From: an uncultured Dehalococcoidia bacterium
Lineage (GTDB): Bacteria; Chloroflexota; Dehalococcoidia; Bin125
Assembly: GCA_958295515.1 (NCBI GenBank)
Contig: CATQGW010000005.1
Span: forward strand, 62,001 to 126,000
Reading direction: 5' to 3'
Length of the DNA stretch: 64,000 bases
In this document: one piece after another, positions 34,057-43,894 of the stretch
Position numbering within the stretch: the stretch's first letter is position 1
How the letters are laid out: every line of letters starts with the position of its first letter
Translations under genes and position numbers: made by a program
Notes under the pieces: generated by a model
What the model saw: the letters and a program-made list of their open reading frames with translations, nothing else
Databases searched by the model: none
What the model was told of the DNA's origin: nothing

Positions 34057-34085
34057 TTGACAACAGTACGAAAGTTCTAGACACT
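34057..34085 (+). promoter_or_regulatory. Predicted recA promoter
   Basis: A perfect -35 (TTGACA, 34057-34062) is followed by either TAGACA after 15 bases or GACACT after 17, so the -10 is weak. It starts five bases after the yggT stop and gives a leader of about 70 bases. I see no clear SOS operator: GAAAGTTC occurs, but neither GAAC-N4-GTTC nor CTG-N10-CAG is present. Confidence 0.45.
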
Positions 34086-34160
34086 TGTTCCGTTCACCGA
34101 GGCGGATGACTCCCACCGCCCGGTGAACACATCTCGCAACAAGCGGAAGGGGCGTCGAAG

Positions 34161-35309
<1,149 letters not shown>

Positions 35310-35317
35310 GCGCAATC

Positions 35318-35851
35318 ATGATCCGCATCATCGAGCTGCAGCGCCGCGCCGGCGTCTGCACCGTGACCTTTGACGACGCGCCGCCGCTGCGCTGCTCGCG
35401 CGATTTCGCGCAGCGCCTGCGGCTGGCCGCCGGCCAGCAGATCGACGCAGTGCTGCTGGAGCGGCTGCGCGAGACCGCCGCCTCGGACCTCGCCGAGCGG
35501 TTGGCCCGCCGACTGCTGCGGCGGCCGCGCAGCCGCCGCGAGATCGCCGCCCGGCTGCTCAGTGAGGGGCTGCCCGACGCGGCAGTGCGCGACGCGCTTG
35601 AATTGCTCGAGGCCGAAGGCGAGCACGACGAGAGCGAGGACGCGCTGGCGCTGGCGCGGCGCTGTGTGCCGCGCGGCGAGCAGGACTGGAACGAGGTGCG
35701 CCGCCGCTGCGGTCAGCGGCTGCGGCGGCGCGGCTTCAGCCCCGCCACCGCCCTGCGCGCCGTGCAGATCGCCTGGCAGGAACGCTGCGCGTCGGAGGAG
35801 GCAGAGCCGCAAGCGAGCGGTAGCGCGAAATTTCGATCCCCCGTACGATGA
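35318..35851 (+). CDS. recX: RecX-like regulator of RecA
   Basis: 177 residues, small and very Arg-rich. The RRLLRRPRSRREIAARL segment followed by DAAVRDALELLEAEG is the RecX three-helix signature. RecX inhibits RecA filament growth; its position directly after recA supports the call. Only two helical repeats are clear. Confidence 0.85.
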   Translation: MIRIIELQRRAGVCTVTFDDAPPLRCSRDFAQRLRLAAGQQIDAVLLERLRETAASDLAERLARRLLRRPRSRREIAARLLSEGLPDAAVRDALELLEAEGEHDESEDALALARRCVPRGEQDWNEVRRRCGQRLRRRGFSPATALRAVQIAWQERCASEEAEPQASGSAKFRSPVR

Positions 35852-35925
35852 GCGCAGAAGCGTATCTCCGTCCCACCTACGGGACGGGTTCAATCACCGT
35901 CTCACACGGCAACGCCGATGACTAA
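35848..35925 (+). CDS. Possible 25-residue ORF coupled to recX
   Basis: An ATG overlaps the recX stop (ATGA) and opens a 25-codon frame ending in TAA at 35925, 17 bases before rny. The peptide begins MSAEAYLRPTYG and ends HGNADD. The same four-base coupling is used by real genes throughout this window. A CCGTCCC/GGGACGG hairpin (35868-35887) lies inside it. It may be a leader peptide, a coupling device for rny, or chance. Confidence 0.35.
   Translation: MSAEAYLRPTYGTGSITVSHGNADD
35868..35887 (+). other. Perfect hairpin upstream of rny
   Basis: CCGTCCC and GGGACGG pair across a six-base loop. No T run follows, so a terminator is unlikely; a structured 5' region of the rny message is possible, since RNase Y could cleave its own leader. 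Confidence 0.35.
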
Positions 35926-35942
35926 GACGACGCGAGGACAAC

Positions 35943-37421
35943 ATGCTGGGAGCCCTTATGCGGCTCCTGCGCGGCGGGCCGGACCCCAGGGTCGCAGCCC
36001 GCGAGGAAGCCGATCAGATCGTTCAGCGGGCCGAGCAGGAGGCCCGTGAGCGACTGTTGGCCGCGCAGGAACAGTCGCTCACACAACGCGAGCAGATGGA
36101 AGCCGAGGTCCGCGACCTGCGATCCGAGGTGCAGCGCACCGAAGACCGGCTGATCCGGCGCGAGGAGTCGATCGAGACGCGCAGCCGCGATCTCGACCGC
36201 CGCGACGGTCAGCTCAAGAGCCGCCAGGATCGCCTTGACGACCGCGAGCGCGAGATCGACGAACTCGCCGCCGAAGAACAGGCGCGGCTCGAACGCATCG
36301 GCAACCTGACCGCCGACGAAGCGCGCGCGCTGCTGATCCAGCAGGTGGAGACGGAGATCGGCGACGAAGCCGATCGTCTGGTGCGCCAGGCGGAGCAGCG
36401 GGTCAAGGAGGAGTCCGAGGAGCGGGCGCGCAATGTCGTCGCCACCGCGATCCAGCGCGTCGCCTCCGAGGTCACGACCGAGTCCACCGTCTCCGTCGTG
36501 CAGCTGCCCGGTGAGGACATGAAGGGGCGGATCATCGGCCGCGAAGGCCGCAACATCCGCGCGCTCGAAAGCGCCACCGGCTGCGACCTGATCATCGACG
36601 ACACGCCCGATGTGGTGACGATCTCCGGCTTTGATCCGGTGCGCCGCGAGGTCGGGCGGCTGTCGCTCAGCCGGCTCGTCGCCGACGGGCGCATTCACCC
36701 CGCGCGGATCGAAGAGCAGGTCGCCAAGGCGCAGCGCGATGTGGACGCAATCGTCCGCGAATCGGGCGACGAGGCCGCCATCGAGGCGCACTGTTCGGGG
36801 CTGCCGCGCGGCCTGCTCGATGTCTTTGGGCGGCTGCGCTTCCGCACCTCCTACGGGCAGAACCAGCTGCGCCACGCGGTCGAGACGGCGCATATCGCGG
36901 CGATGATCGCGGACGAGATCAATGCGGACATCGATATCGCGCGGCGCGGCGCGCTGCTGCACGACGTGGGCAAGTCGATCGACCATGAAGTTGAGGGCAC
37001 GCACGCGATCATCGGCGGCAATCTGGCGCGGCGGTTCAAGATGTCCGAGCCGATCGCGCACTGCATCGAGGCGCACCACGACGAGGTGGAGATCGCCTCG
37101 GTCGAGGCGATCATCGTGCAGATTGCCGACGCCATCTCCGGCGGGCGCCCGGGCGCGCGGCGCGAGTCGGTTGACCGCTACATCGAGCGGCTGCGCGCGC
37201 TCGAGGAGATCGCCACCTCGTATGAGGGCGTCGGCCAGGCCTTCGCAATTCAGGCCGGGCGCGAGGTGCGCGTGGTGGTCGATCCGCAGGAGGTCGACGA
37301 CCTCGGCGCGATGCGGCTGGCGCGCGACATCAGCAAGCAGATCGAGGAAAGCCTGCAATACCCCGGCCAGATTCGCGTGACCGTGCTGCGCGAGACGCGC
37401 GCCGCGGAGTACGCGCGCTAG
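35943..37421 (+). CDS. rny: Ribonuclease Y without an N-terminal membrane anchor
   Basis: 492 residues. A long coiled coil (about 15-185, rich in RE/EAE) leads to a KH domain (MKGRIIGREGRNIRALE), then an HD domain with TAHIAAMIADEI and LLHDVGK (His340-Asp341), and the C-terminal RNase Y region. It initiates mRNA decay. Most RNase Y proteins begin with a membrane helix; here the first residues are MLGALMRLLRGGPDP and an in-frame TAA lies seven codons upstream, so none is encoded. A GAGG ribosome binding site supports this ATG. Confidence 0.93.
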   Translation: MLGALMRLLRGGPDPRVAAREEADQIVQRAEQEARERLLAAQEQSLTQREQMEAEVRDLRSEVQRTEDRLIRREESIETRSRDLDRRDGQLKSRQDRLDDREREIDELAAEEQARLERIGNLTADEARALLIQQVETEIGDEADRLVRQAEQRVKEESEERARNVVATAIQRVASEVTTESTVSVVQLPGEDMKGRIIGREGRNIRALESATGCDLIIDDTPDVVTISGFDPVRREVGRLSLSRLVADGRIHPARIEEQVAKAQRDVDAIVRESGDEAAIEAHCSGLPRGLLDVFGRLRFRTSYGQNQLRHAVETAHIAAMIADEINADIDIARRGALLHDVGKSIDHEVEGTHAIIGGNLARRFKMSEPIAHCIEAHHDEVEIASVEAIIVQIADAISGGRPGARRESVDRYIERLRALEEIATSYEGVGQAFAIQAGREVRVVVDPQEVDDLGAMRLARDISKQIEESLQYPGQIRVTVLRETRAAEYAR

Positions 37422-37434
37422 CGACGGACACACC

Positions 37435-38288
37435 GTGCGGGTCGATCTGCACACCCACAGCCGCCACTCCGACGGCGTCAAATCCCCCGCCTGGGTGGTC
37501 GGGCGCGCCGCCGCCAACGGCGCGGACCTGCTGGCGCTCACCGATCACGACACCCTGCGCGGCATCCCTGAGGCGCTGCGCGAGGCGCGGCGGCTCGGGC
37601 TGCGGGTGCTCGCCGGCGTCGAGCTGGGCACGCGCAACGGCGAGCTGGGCGAGCTGCACGTGCTCGGCTGGTTCCCCCACATCCAACAGCCCGATGATCC
37701 CGCGCTCGCAGAGCTGGAAACCGCGCTGGCCGATTACCGCGACGACCGCCTCACACGCGGGCGGGCAATGCTGCAACGACTGAGCGATCTGGGTCTGACG
37801 CTGACATGGGAGCAGATCGAGCGCATCGCCGACGGCGCGCCCGTGGGGCGTCCGCACCTCGCGCGGGCGCTCGTGGAGGCAGGCCACGTCGAATCCGTGC
37901 AGGAAGCGTTCGACCGCTACCTGCACGACGAAGGCCCCGCCTACGTCCCGCGCCGGCTGCTGGATGTCGAGCATGCAGTACGGCTCATCCACGCGCGCGG
38001 CGGGATCGCAGGGCTGGCGCACCCCACGCGGGCGCGCGACCCCGAGGCCGCCGTCCAACGCTTTGCGGCGGCCGGAGGCGACGCGATGGAAGTCTGGTAC
38101 CGCCGCGACAACGCCGAGCAGACCGCCCACTCGCTGCGGCTGGCCGAACATGCGCGGCTGACGCCCACCGCCGGCTCGGACTGGCACGGCCTGCACGCCG
38201 CCGAAGTGGAGCCCGGCGCGGTCGCCCAACCGCTGAACGCCGCGCGCGCCATCGCCGACGCCTGCGGCGCGGCGCTGAGCGGAGCGCA

Positions 38289-38292
<4 letters not shown>
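37435..38292 (+). CDS. PHP-domain phosphoesterase (RNase AM / nucleoside bisphosphate phosphatase type)
   Basis: 285 residues from a GTG 13 bases after rny. PHP motifs: [39 protein letters not shown] and TAGSDWHG, which supply the metal ligands. E. coli YciV (RNase AM) and TrpH-type phosphatases share this layout. Placement after rny fits a role in RNA-fragment degradation, but phosphatase activity on pAp is equally possible. Confidence 0.85.
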
Positions 38293-38744
<452 letters not shown>

Positions 38745-38758
38745 GCGCCGCTTACCGC

Positions 38759-39130
38759 CTACAGGCGGGTGACCGCCCAGAGAGCCAGCACGAGACCGAC
38801 GCTGACCACGGTGGTCAGGGCAATCCAGCGGAGGTCGGCGCCGACGTAGCGGAAGTCGTGCATCGCGGCGGCGACGCGGGCGCGTCGGTCCGTGCGGACG
38901 CGCCCTTGCGGGCCGCCGCGCGGGCGCTCGGCGGGCATGCGCGGCTGCGGAATCGTGATGTTGCCGGAGCCGAAGGTGGATGCGCCCAGCGGCGCAGCCG
39001 CCGCTCCGGGCGCGGCAGTGGGCAGTTCGCCGCTGCGGCGCCCACGCGCCGGGCGCGCGTGCTGAGCGCCCGTGCTCTGGTTGCCGCGATTCCCGCGTCC
39101 GCCTCTGCCGCCGCGTCCGCCTCGCGCCAT
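38759..39130 (-). CDS. Small Arg/Gly-rich protein with C-terminal membrane anchor
   Basis: 123 residues. The first 80 are low complexity (GGRGGRG, RGRRSGE) and basic. The end (MHDFRYVGADLRWIALTTVV...) is a single C-terminal membrane segment. A GAGGGAG ribosome binding site precedes the ATG. The YVxxDLRWI motif followed by a helix looks like a conserved short tail-anchor family, but I cannot name it. The basic N-terminus could touch nucleic acid or the ribosome. Confidence 0.6.
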   Translation of the reverse strand: MARGGRGGRGGRGNRGNQSTGAQHARPARGRRSGELPTAAPGAAAAPLGASTFGSGNITIPQPRMPAERPRGGPQGRVRTDRRARVAAAMHDFRYVGADLRWIALTTVVSVGLVLALWAVTRL

Positions 39131-39203
39131 GGTCCGCTCCCTCGATGCGCTCCGTGTCTGAGGCTACGTTACCGCACCGCGCGCCGTGTTCAGCCGCGTT
39201 CGA

Positions 39204-39232
39204 TTGCCGAATAGCCGACGGAGGCGTAGAAT
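39204..39232 (+). promoter_or_regulatory. Predicted promoter for the first tRNA-Asp
   Basis: TTGCCG (39204-39209), a 17-base spacer and TAGAAT (39227-39232), ending eight bases before the mature tRNA 5' end. Confidence 0.6.
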
Positions 39233-39240
39233 GGGGTCAC

Positions 39241-39317
39241 GGCCCCGTGGTGTAGCGGCCTAACACGCCACCCTGTCAAGGTGGAGACCGGCGGTTCGAA
39301 TCCGCTCGGGGTCGCCA
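39241..39317 (+). tRNA. tRNA-Asp (GTC)
   Basis: 77 nt with encoded CCA. Acceptor stem GGCCCCG pairs with CGGGGTC, the anticodon arm is CCACC-CTGTCAA-GGTGG with anticodon GTC, and the T arm contains GGTTCGAATCC. Discriminator base G, as expected for Asp. Confidence 0.97.
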
Positions 39318-39429
39318 CCAAACCCCCTTCCGACCTGTCCTGACTACAGCCTGCTGGCATTCCGCGGTCTTCAGCGGATCACAGGAGCGCCGCTCCCCGC
39401 TCCGTCGCGGGGCGTCCGTGCTGTGCTCG

Positions 39430-39460
39430 GCGAGATACCCGCGGCGAGCGCGGGTATGAC
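39430..39460. repeat. Solitary copy of the dispersed GAGATACCC palindrome
   Basis: GCGAGATACCC...GGGTATGAC with a 13-base centre, the same element that forms the arrays at 58030 and 62285. It lies between the two tRNA-Asp genes. The rest of 39318-39524 shows only another GC hairpin (around 39395-39415). Confidence 0.75.
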
Positions 39461-39524
39461 GGTGAGGGGCGGACGAGCGCGAACCTCACGCGAACCTCAG
39501 CCGCGAGTGGTAGATTGGCCGCAC

Positions 39525-39600
39525 GGCCTCGTGGTGCAGCGGTCAGCACGCCACCCTGTCAAGGTGGAGATCGGCGGTTCGAATCCGCTCGGGGTCGCCA
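39525..39600 (+). tRNA. tRNA-Asp (GTC), second copy
   Basis: 76 nt with encoded CCA and the same anticodon arm and T arm as the first copy. The acceptor 5' strand is GGCCTCG, giving a second G-U type pair in the stem, and the D loop differs by a one-base deletion. A TAGATT -10-like box is at 39511-39516, without a clear -35. Confidence 0.93.
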
Positions 39601-39615
39601 GCCTTTCGCTCCCGA

Positions 39616-40605
39616 CTACTCACGCTCGCAGTCCGTGAGATACGCGCCCCCGCTTGTTTCGGCGCCCCAAATCGGCACACGGTCCTCGTTGAACCCCAGC
39701 CACACCAGCTCCACGACCCGACCCAGTAGGGTGAAGCCCGGCTCGCGATCATCAAGCGACGCAAACACCGCGCGGCGCGGGCTCACCACATACCAGAGCT
39801 CGAAGTCATCCAGGTCGCCGCCCTCATCTTCCAGCGCCCGCAGCATCGCCGGCGTCGGATCGGATCCTTCCGCCACACCGCTGTACTCGGGCGCGTTCTC
39901 ATCCAGCACGCCCCATTCGAAGGTAGCGGTGACCTCTTGTATCTCTCCGCATTCACCCGGCCGAAACACGCGCAGGCTGACCCCTGTCATTGCGGCTTCG
40001 CCATCCAGCGTGGACAGGTCCAGGGGCGGCAACGCGGCGCGGTCGAAGTGAGCCAACTCCTCGCCCGCCGCGTCGTAGCAGGACGACACAGCAATTCTCG
40101 CCGTGCGATCCCAGCCGACTTCGGGCCCGCCTGCGAGACCGTCCGACTCCGGCACGTACTCCGTCGCAATCATCACCGGGTAATACTGCCTCTCAGGGAG
40201 CAGCCAGAGCAGCACAATTCGCTGTTCGTCGATATGTACCCGGTCCGGATCGCCGTATAGCCCAACGTAATACCCTTCGGCGATGTCAGCTGGCAGCGGC
40301 AAACTGTCGCGCAGCCCTCCGATGACGCCCATCCCGGCCCGCTCGTACGACGACCATCCGCTCCCGACCACCGATGCGCAGCCGGGATGCGCGGTCAACA
40401 CTGCATCGGCGGCCACCGCCCAGATGTCGCGTCCGGCGATCTCGATCTCCGCCGCGTCCACCGCCGCATCCGCTTCCTCGAGCGCCAGATTCAGCTCCGC
40501 CTCCGATTGCTCCCACGACACCTTCCGCGGCTCCCAAACCGTCGCACAGCCGCACACCGAGAGCGCCAGCGCAACGATGACCAGCGCCGAAATCCGCCTC
40601 GACAC
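39616..40605 (-). CDS. Putative lipoprotein of unknown function
   Basis: 329 residues from a GTG at 40605 with a GGAGGT ribosome binding site seven bases away; the longer open frame is not supported. The signal peptide has a lipobox (LSVCGCA). The mature protein is acidic, with YYVGLYGDPDRVHIDEQRI and WLLPERQYYP segments, and four or more Cys. Not recognised. It lies downstream of the alpha-E gene on the same strand, 82 bases away. Confidence 0.7.
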   Translation of the reverse strand: MSRRISALVIVALALSVCGCATVWEPRKVSWEQSEAELNLALEEADAAVDAAEIEIAGRDIWAVAADAVLTAHPGCASVVGSGWSSYERAGMGVIGGLRDSLPLPADIAEGYYVGLYGDPDRVHIDEQRIVLLWLLPERQYYPVMIATEYVPESDGLAGGPEVGWDRTARIAVSSCYDAAGEELAHFDRAALPPLDLSTLDGEAAMTGVSLRVFRPGECGEIQEVTATFEWGVLDENAPEYSGVAEGSDPTPAMLRALEDEGGDLDDFELWYVVSPRRAVFASLDDREPGFTLLGRVVELVWLGFNEDRVPIWGAETSGGAYLTDCERE

Positions 40606-40687
40606 GGCGCACCTCCCGCCACACGCCCACTGTATAGAGCTTTGGAGTGGGCGGGAGACGCCGCTTTCGTTTGCCGCCCGCCCGCTA

Positions 40688-41266
40688 CTACTCCCCGGCG
40701 GCTTGCGGAGCGGACTGCTGCTGTTGCTGCTGTTGCTGCTGCACGAACCGCTGGTACACCTCCTCCTCCGACAACGGCTCGGAGTGGAACCAGGCCTGCT
40801 CGACGGTGCCGTGCGCCTCATCGAGTATTTCGAGCATGCGGCGCAGCAAATCCCCCGCCGCCGCCAGCGTCGCCGGCTGTTCGTCCTGCTCCTCGAACAG
40901 CGCGATCGCGTCCGCGAGGTTCTGGATCAGCTCGACCGGGGCGACGAACGTCGCGTTGTAGCGCGCGGACTCGAGGCAGGCGCGCACGGAGGCCCCGTTG
41001 CGCGCAACCAGCAGCGTGTCCAGCGTCGTCGCCCCCTCCGGCACCGACATCCCGCGCGAGGCGGCGGCCGTGTGCAGCATCAACACCGCGTCCAGATTGG
41101 GGTCGCCTTCCGCGTCGCGCTGCGCCAGCCAGAGCAGCCCCCGCGCAATCCCGTAGGCGCGCTCCAGCCAGCGCCCCAGCCAGAGCAGGTTGTAGGCGCG
41201 CGCGTCGGTCAGCCAGCGATCCACGCCCAATTCCATCGATCGCGGGTCCGGATTTGTCGTCGTCAT
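40688..41266 (-). CDS. Alpha-E (DUF403) domain protein
   Basis: 192 residues, mostly helical. The N-terminal NLLWLGRWLERAYGIARGLL segment is the signature of the alpha-E domain. It ends in a run of nine Gln encoded by mixed CAG/CAA codons (about 40713-40745). The domain occurs with circularly permuted ATP-grasp and transglutaminase-like proteins, as here, in a predicted peptide-ligase/peptidase system. The protein is shorter than the usual 300 residues. Confidence 0.82.
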   Translation of the reverse strand: MTTTNPDPRSMELGVDRWLTDARAYNLLWLGRWLERAYGIARGLLWLAQRDAEGDPNLDAVLMLHTAAASRGMSVPEGATTLDTLLVARNGASVRACLESARYNATFVAPVELIQNLADAIALFEEQDEQPATLAAAGDLLRRMLEILDEAHGTVEQAWFHSEPLSEEEVYQRFVQQQQQQQQQSAPQAAGE

Positions 41267-41322
41267 TGACCGTCGCTCCTGTTCCTTGCTGTGCTTGCCA
41301 CCATTGTGAGTTGCGCTCGGCG

Positions 41323-42237
41323 TCAGCGCGGCACGATGTGCGCATCGTCCAGCAGCGCCAGCGCGTCCGCCATGCTCGATTCATGCTCGCCGAAGCGCAC
41401 CTGGGCAATAGCCGCGAGGTGCGCCGCCGCGCCCTTGGACAGAAAGGTGCCGCTAATCGGCCGGACATCCGTGTAGTCCAGTCCCACCGCCAGCTTCACG
41501 TAGTCGCTGGCCGGCGGCAGCATTCGCCCGCGCGTCGGATCCGCGGCCAGCCAGCCGGCGTCGGGGTGAAAGAACTCCACCCAGGCATGCGTCTCCCCGA
41601 CCTGATCGGTCAGCAGCCCCGAGGCGTAGCGGCAGGGCAGGCCGACCGCCCGCATCATCGCCAACGCGAGATGCGCCATGTCCTGGCAGACGCCCTCGCC
41701 TGCGGCGAGCACCTCGTGCGCCGTCGTGGTCACATCGGTCGTCCCGCGCAGGTAGTGAATGTGCCCATGCACCCAATCCGTGACCGACCGCGCGGCTTCG
41801 ATCAGCCCCGTTGCGCCGCCGATCACCTCGCCGGCCAGCTCGAACAGGCGCAGCGGATCCACGAGTACGGTTGCTGCGGTGTACTCGAAAGACTCCGGCA
41901 CTTCGCGCAGCGACTCGATGCTCACGTCCTCGACATACGGAGCCAGCGTCGACAGCCGCACCCGCCCCGTGGTCGCCACCACGAGTTGCGTGTGATGCTC
42001 CACGGCCCGCACGCGATTGACCTGATTGCCGAATCGGTCCGAGAACGGCAGCACGCGGGAGGGCGGTTGCGTCCAGATTTCATAGTGCAGCGCCTGCTGG
42101 CCTTCGCCGTCGCGCGGAAACACCCGCACCTGATTGTCGTTATGCAGCACCGCCTGGCTGTACTCGTAACGCGCCGAGTACAGATAGGAGGCCACCACGG
42201 CCTGCTCACTCAGGCCAGGACCCATGTCGGCTTGCAT
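41323..42237 (-). CDS. Transglutaminase-like cysteine peptidase
   Basis: 304 residues. An N-terminal bacterial transglutaminase-associated beta domain (YEYSQAVLHNDNQVRVFPR) precedes the catalytic core: Cys in GEGVCQDMAHL, His in GETHAWVEF and Asp in LAADPTRGR. No signal peptide, so it acts in the cytoplasm. The ATG at 42237 overlaps the ATP-grasp gene by 28 bases; an ATG at 42225 is also possible. It probably cleaves or rearranges an amide bond made by the ATP-grasp partner. Confidence 0.88.
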   Translation of the reverse strand: MQADMGPGLSEQAVVASYLYSARYEYSQAVLHNDNQVRVFPRDGEGQQALHYEIWTQPPSRVLPFSDRFGNQVNRVRAVEHHTQLVVATTGRVRLSTLAPYVEDVSIESLREVPESFEYTAATVLVDPLRLFELAGEVIGGATGLIEAARSVTDWVHGHIHYLRGTTDVTTTAHEVLAAGEGVCQDMAHLALAMMRAVGLPCRYASGLLTDQVGETHAWVEFFHPDAGWLAADPTRGRMLPPASDYVKLAVGLDYTDVRPISGTFLSKGAAAHLAAIAQVRFGEHESSMADALALLDDAHIVPR

Positions 42238-43595
42238 AGGCCCCCCGATGAGTTATTGGTGACCCGGCTGCCGGCGCGGGCGACCCGCGTCAGACCGCCG
42301 GGGAACACGCTGACCCGCCCCTCGCCGTCCTGCACGGCGAACACCCGCAGATCCACGTAGCGGGGCTCGAGTTGCTCTCCCTCTTCGTCGTACACGACGT
42401 GGGTGGAGAAATCGAGCGTCTCCTGTGCGATGAATTCGTCGGGTTTGCTCAGAATCAGCGCCCGTACCTGCGCGTGCGTCTCCTCGCCCAGGTCGGGCAT
42501 GACGTAGACGCCGATGCCGCCGTAGCCGCGGCGCGACTTAATCACCAGCCGCTCGAGGTTTTCGTGCGCGTAGCGGCGCTCTTCGGCGTCGAGCAGATTG
42601 TGACTCGGCGCCTGCTCCAGAATCGGCTCTTCGCCGAGGTAGCGCCGAATCATCTCCGGCACCCATAGAAACACGAGCTTGTCGTCCGCCACTTCCGCGC
42701 CAACGCCGTTGATCAGCGCCACCTTGCCCGCGAAGTAGGCATCGCGCAGACCCGGGACGAAAATCTCCAGATCCTGGATCCGACGGTAGACCACATCGAC
42801 CGCGCGATCGCCGTCGACGGTGCGCGCGTACACACGGCCGTCGTGGCCGACGTACAGATCGGGGCCTTCGACGAGCGGCGCGCCCAGCAGATCGGAGAGG
42901 TAGCGGTGCTCGAAGAACGCCGAGCCGAACTTGCCGTCGGTGAGGATCACCGCGACCGGACCGTCGGGTCCCGCATCGGGCGCGACCGAGCGGAAGAGCT
43001 CCAGATACGTCTCGCGCACGTCGTACGGGAGCACGTTGTACCCCTCGGCGAACTCCGGCATCTGGCGGGCGGCGATCTCCAGCGTCTTCATCTGATACGT
43101 AATCCCCGAGGGCACGCGCAGGTTGTCCTCGAGGATCACGTAGCGCCCGTCGCCCAGATGCACGAGGTCGATGCCGTAGATATGCACCCAGAGATCGCTC
43201 GGCGGGCGAAAGCCCTCGGCCTCGGGCAGGAAATAGTCGCAGCTGTAGACGACGTCGTTGGGCACCACATCCTGCCCGTCGCCGTAGAGCGCCCCGACGA
43301 ACCGATTGATCGCGCGCAGCCGCTGGGCGACGCCGGCGCTGATCTGCGCCCAATGCTCGGCGGGGATCACCCGCGGGAGCATGTCGATGGGCGTGGTGCG
43401 GTACTCGCGCGGATCGAGGTAGAAGGTGAATCCGTCGCGGGCGACCTGCCGCCGCGACTGCCGCCAGCGCTCGGCCAGCACCTCCGGCCCGAGTTGCTCG
43501 AGCGCCGAGGCGACGCCCGCGTAGTGCGGATGCAGCCGCCCGTGGTCGTCGCGCCACTCGCTCAACCTGCCCTCGCCGACCGTCCGCATGACCAT
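42210..43595 (-). CDS. Circularly permuted ATP-grasp type 2 protein
   Basis: 461 residues from the ATG at 43595, behind a GGGAGGG ribosome binding site; a GTG at 43622 is weaker. Signatures: YRTTPIDMLPRVIPAEHW, INRFVGALYGDGQDVV, YGIDLVHLGDGRYVILEDNLRVPSG, LVIKSRRGYGGIGVYV and VDLRVFAVQDG. The family is predicted to form amide bonds on an unknown peptide or small molecule. First gene of the ATP-grasp / transglutaminase / alpha-E set. Confidence 0.9.
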   Translation of the reverse strand: MVMRTVGEGRLSEWRDDHGRLHPHYAGVASALEQLGPEVLAERWRQSRRQVARDGFTFYLDPREYRTTPIDMLPRVIPAEHWAQISAGVAQRLRAINRFVGALYGDGQDVVPNDVVYSCDYFLPEAEGFRPPSDLWVHIYGIDLVHLGDGRYVILEDNLRVPSGITYQMKTLEIAARQMPEFAEGYNVLPYDVRETYLELFRSVAPDAGPDGPVAVILTDGKFGSAFFEHRYLSDLLGAPLVEGPDLYVGHDGRVYARTVDGDRAVDVVYRRIQDLEIFVPGLRDAYFAGKVALINGVGAEVADDKLVFLWVPEMIRRYLGEEPILEQAPSHNLLDAEERRYAHENLERLVIKSRRGYGGIGVYVMPDLGEETHAQVRALILSKPDEFIAQETLDFSTHVVYDEEGEQLEPRYVDLRVFAVQDGEGRVSVFPGGLTRVARAGSRVTNNSSGGLCKPTWVLA

Positions 43596-43807
43596 CTCGC
43601 GCCCTCCCAGATTCTGCCGCACCTCAATTCTACTAGAGGCCGCCGCGCCGCTCAGCCGCAGCCTGCCTCTGCCCCTGAGCAGCGGGCGATCCCGCCGTGA
43701 AGCGCGGGCATCGCAGTGGGTTGGGCTGACGCGAACGCCTGTCTCAGGATGGGGTCAGGCGGCGGCCGATTCTCGCTCGGGAGCGCGCGATGACAGGCGG
43801 CGCAGGC

Positions 43808-43894
43808 CGTTCGCCACAACACGGCGTCCATGCCACAACTCTCGCTCTGCTCACGTCGCGTCGGCCAACGCATGGCGAGACTTGCCGCGAGATA
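43808..43894 (-). pseudogene. 5' remnant of a duplicated lipoprotein gene
   Basis: The sequence downstream of the 43895 gene repeats, at a 1152-base offset, the region around the start of the lipoprotein gene at 44983, including MDAV.WRTA. Similarity stops about eight codons into the gene (near 43808), so only the leader and the first codons remain. Confidence 0.6.

Noticed and set aside
34063..34120. SOS (LexA) box upstream of recA
   Set aside because: No GAAC-N4-GTTC or CTG-N10-CAG palindrome is present; GAAAGTTC alone is too weak.
43652..43831. Possible heme-binding CxxCH peptide (CAACH) downstream of the lipoprotein remnant
   Set aside because: It lies in a short frame beyond the edge of the duplication, without a signal peptide or other support.
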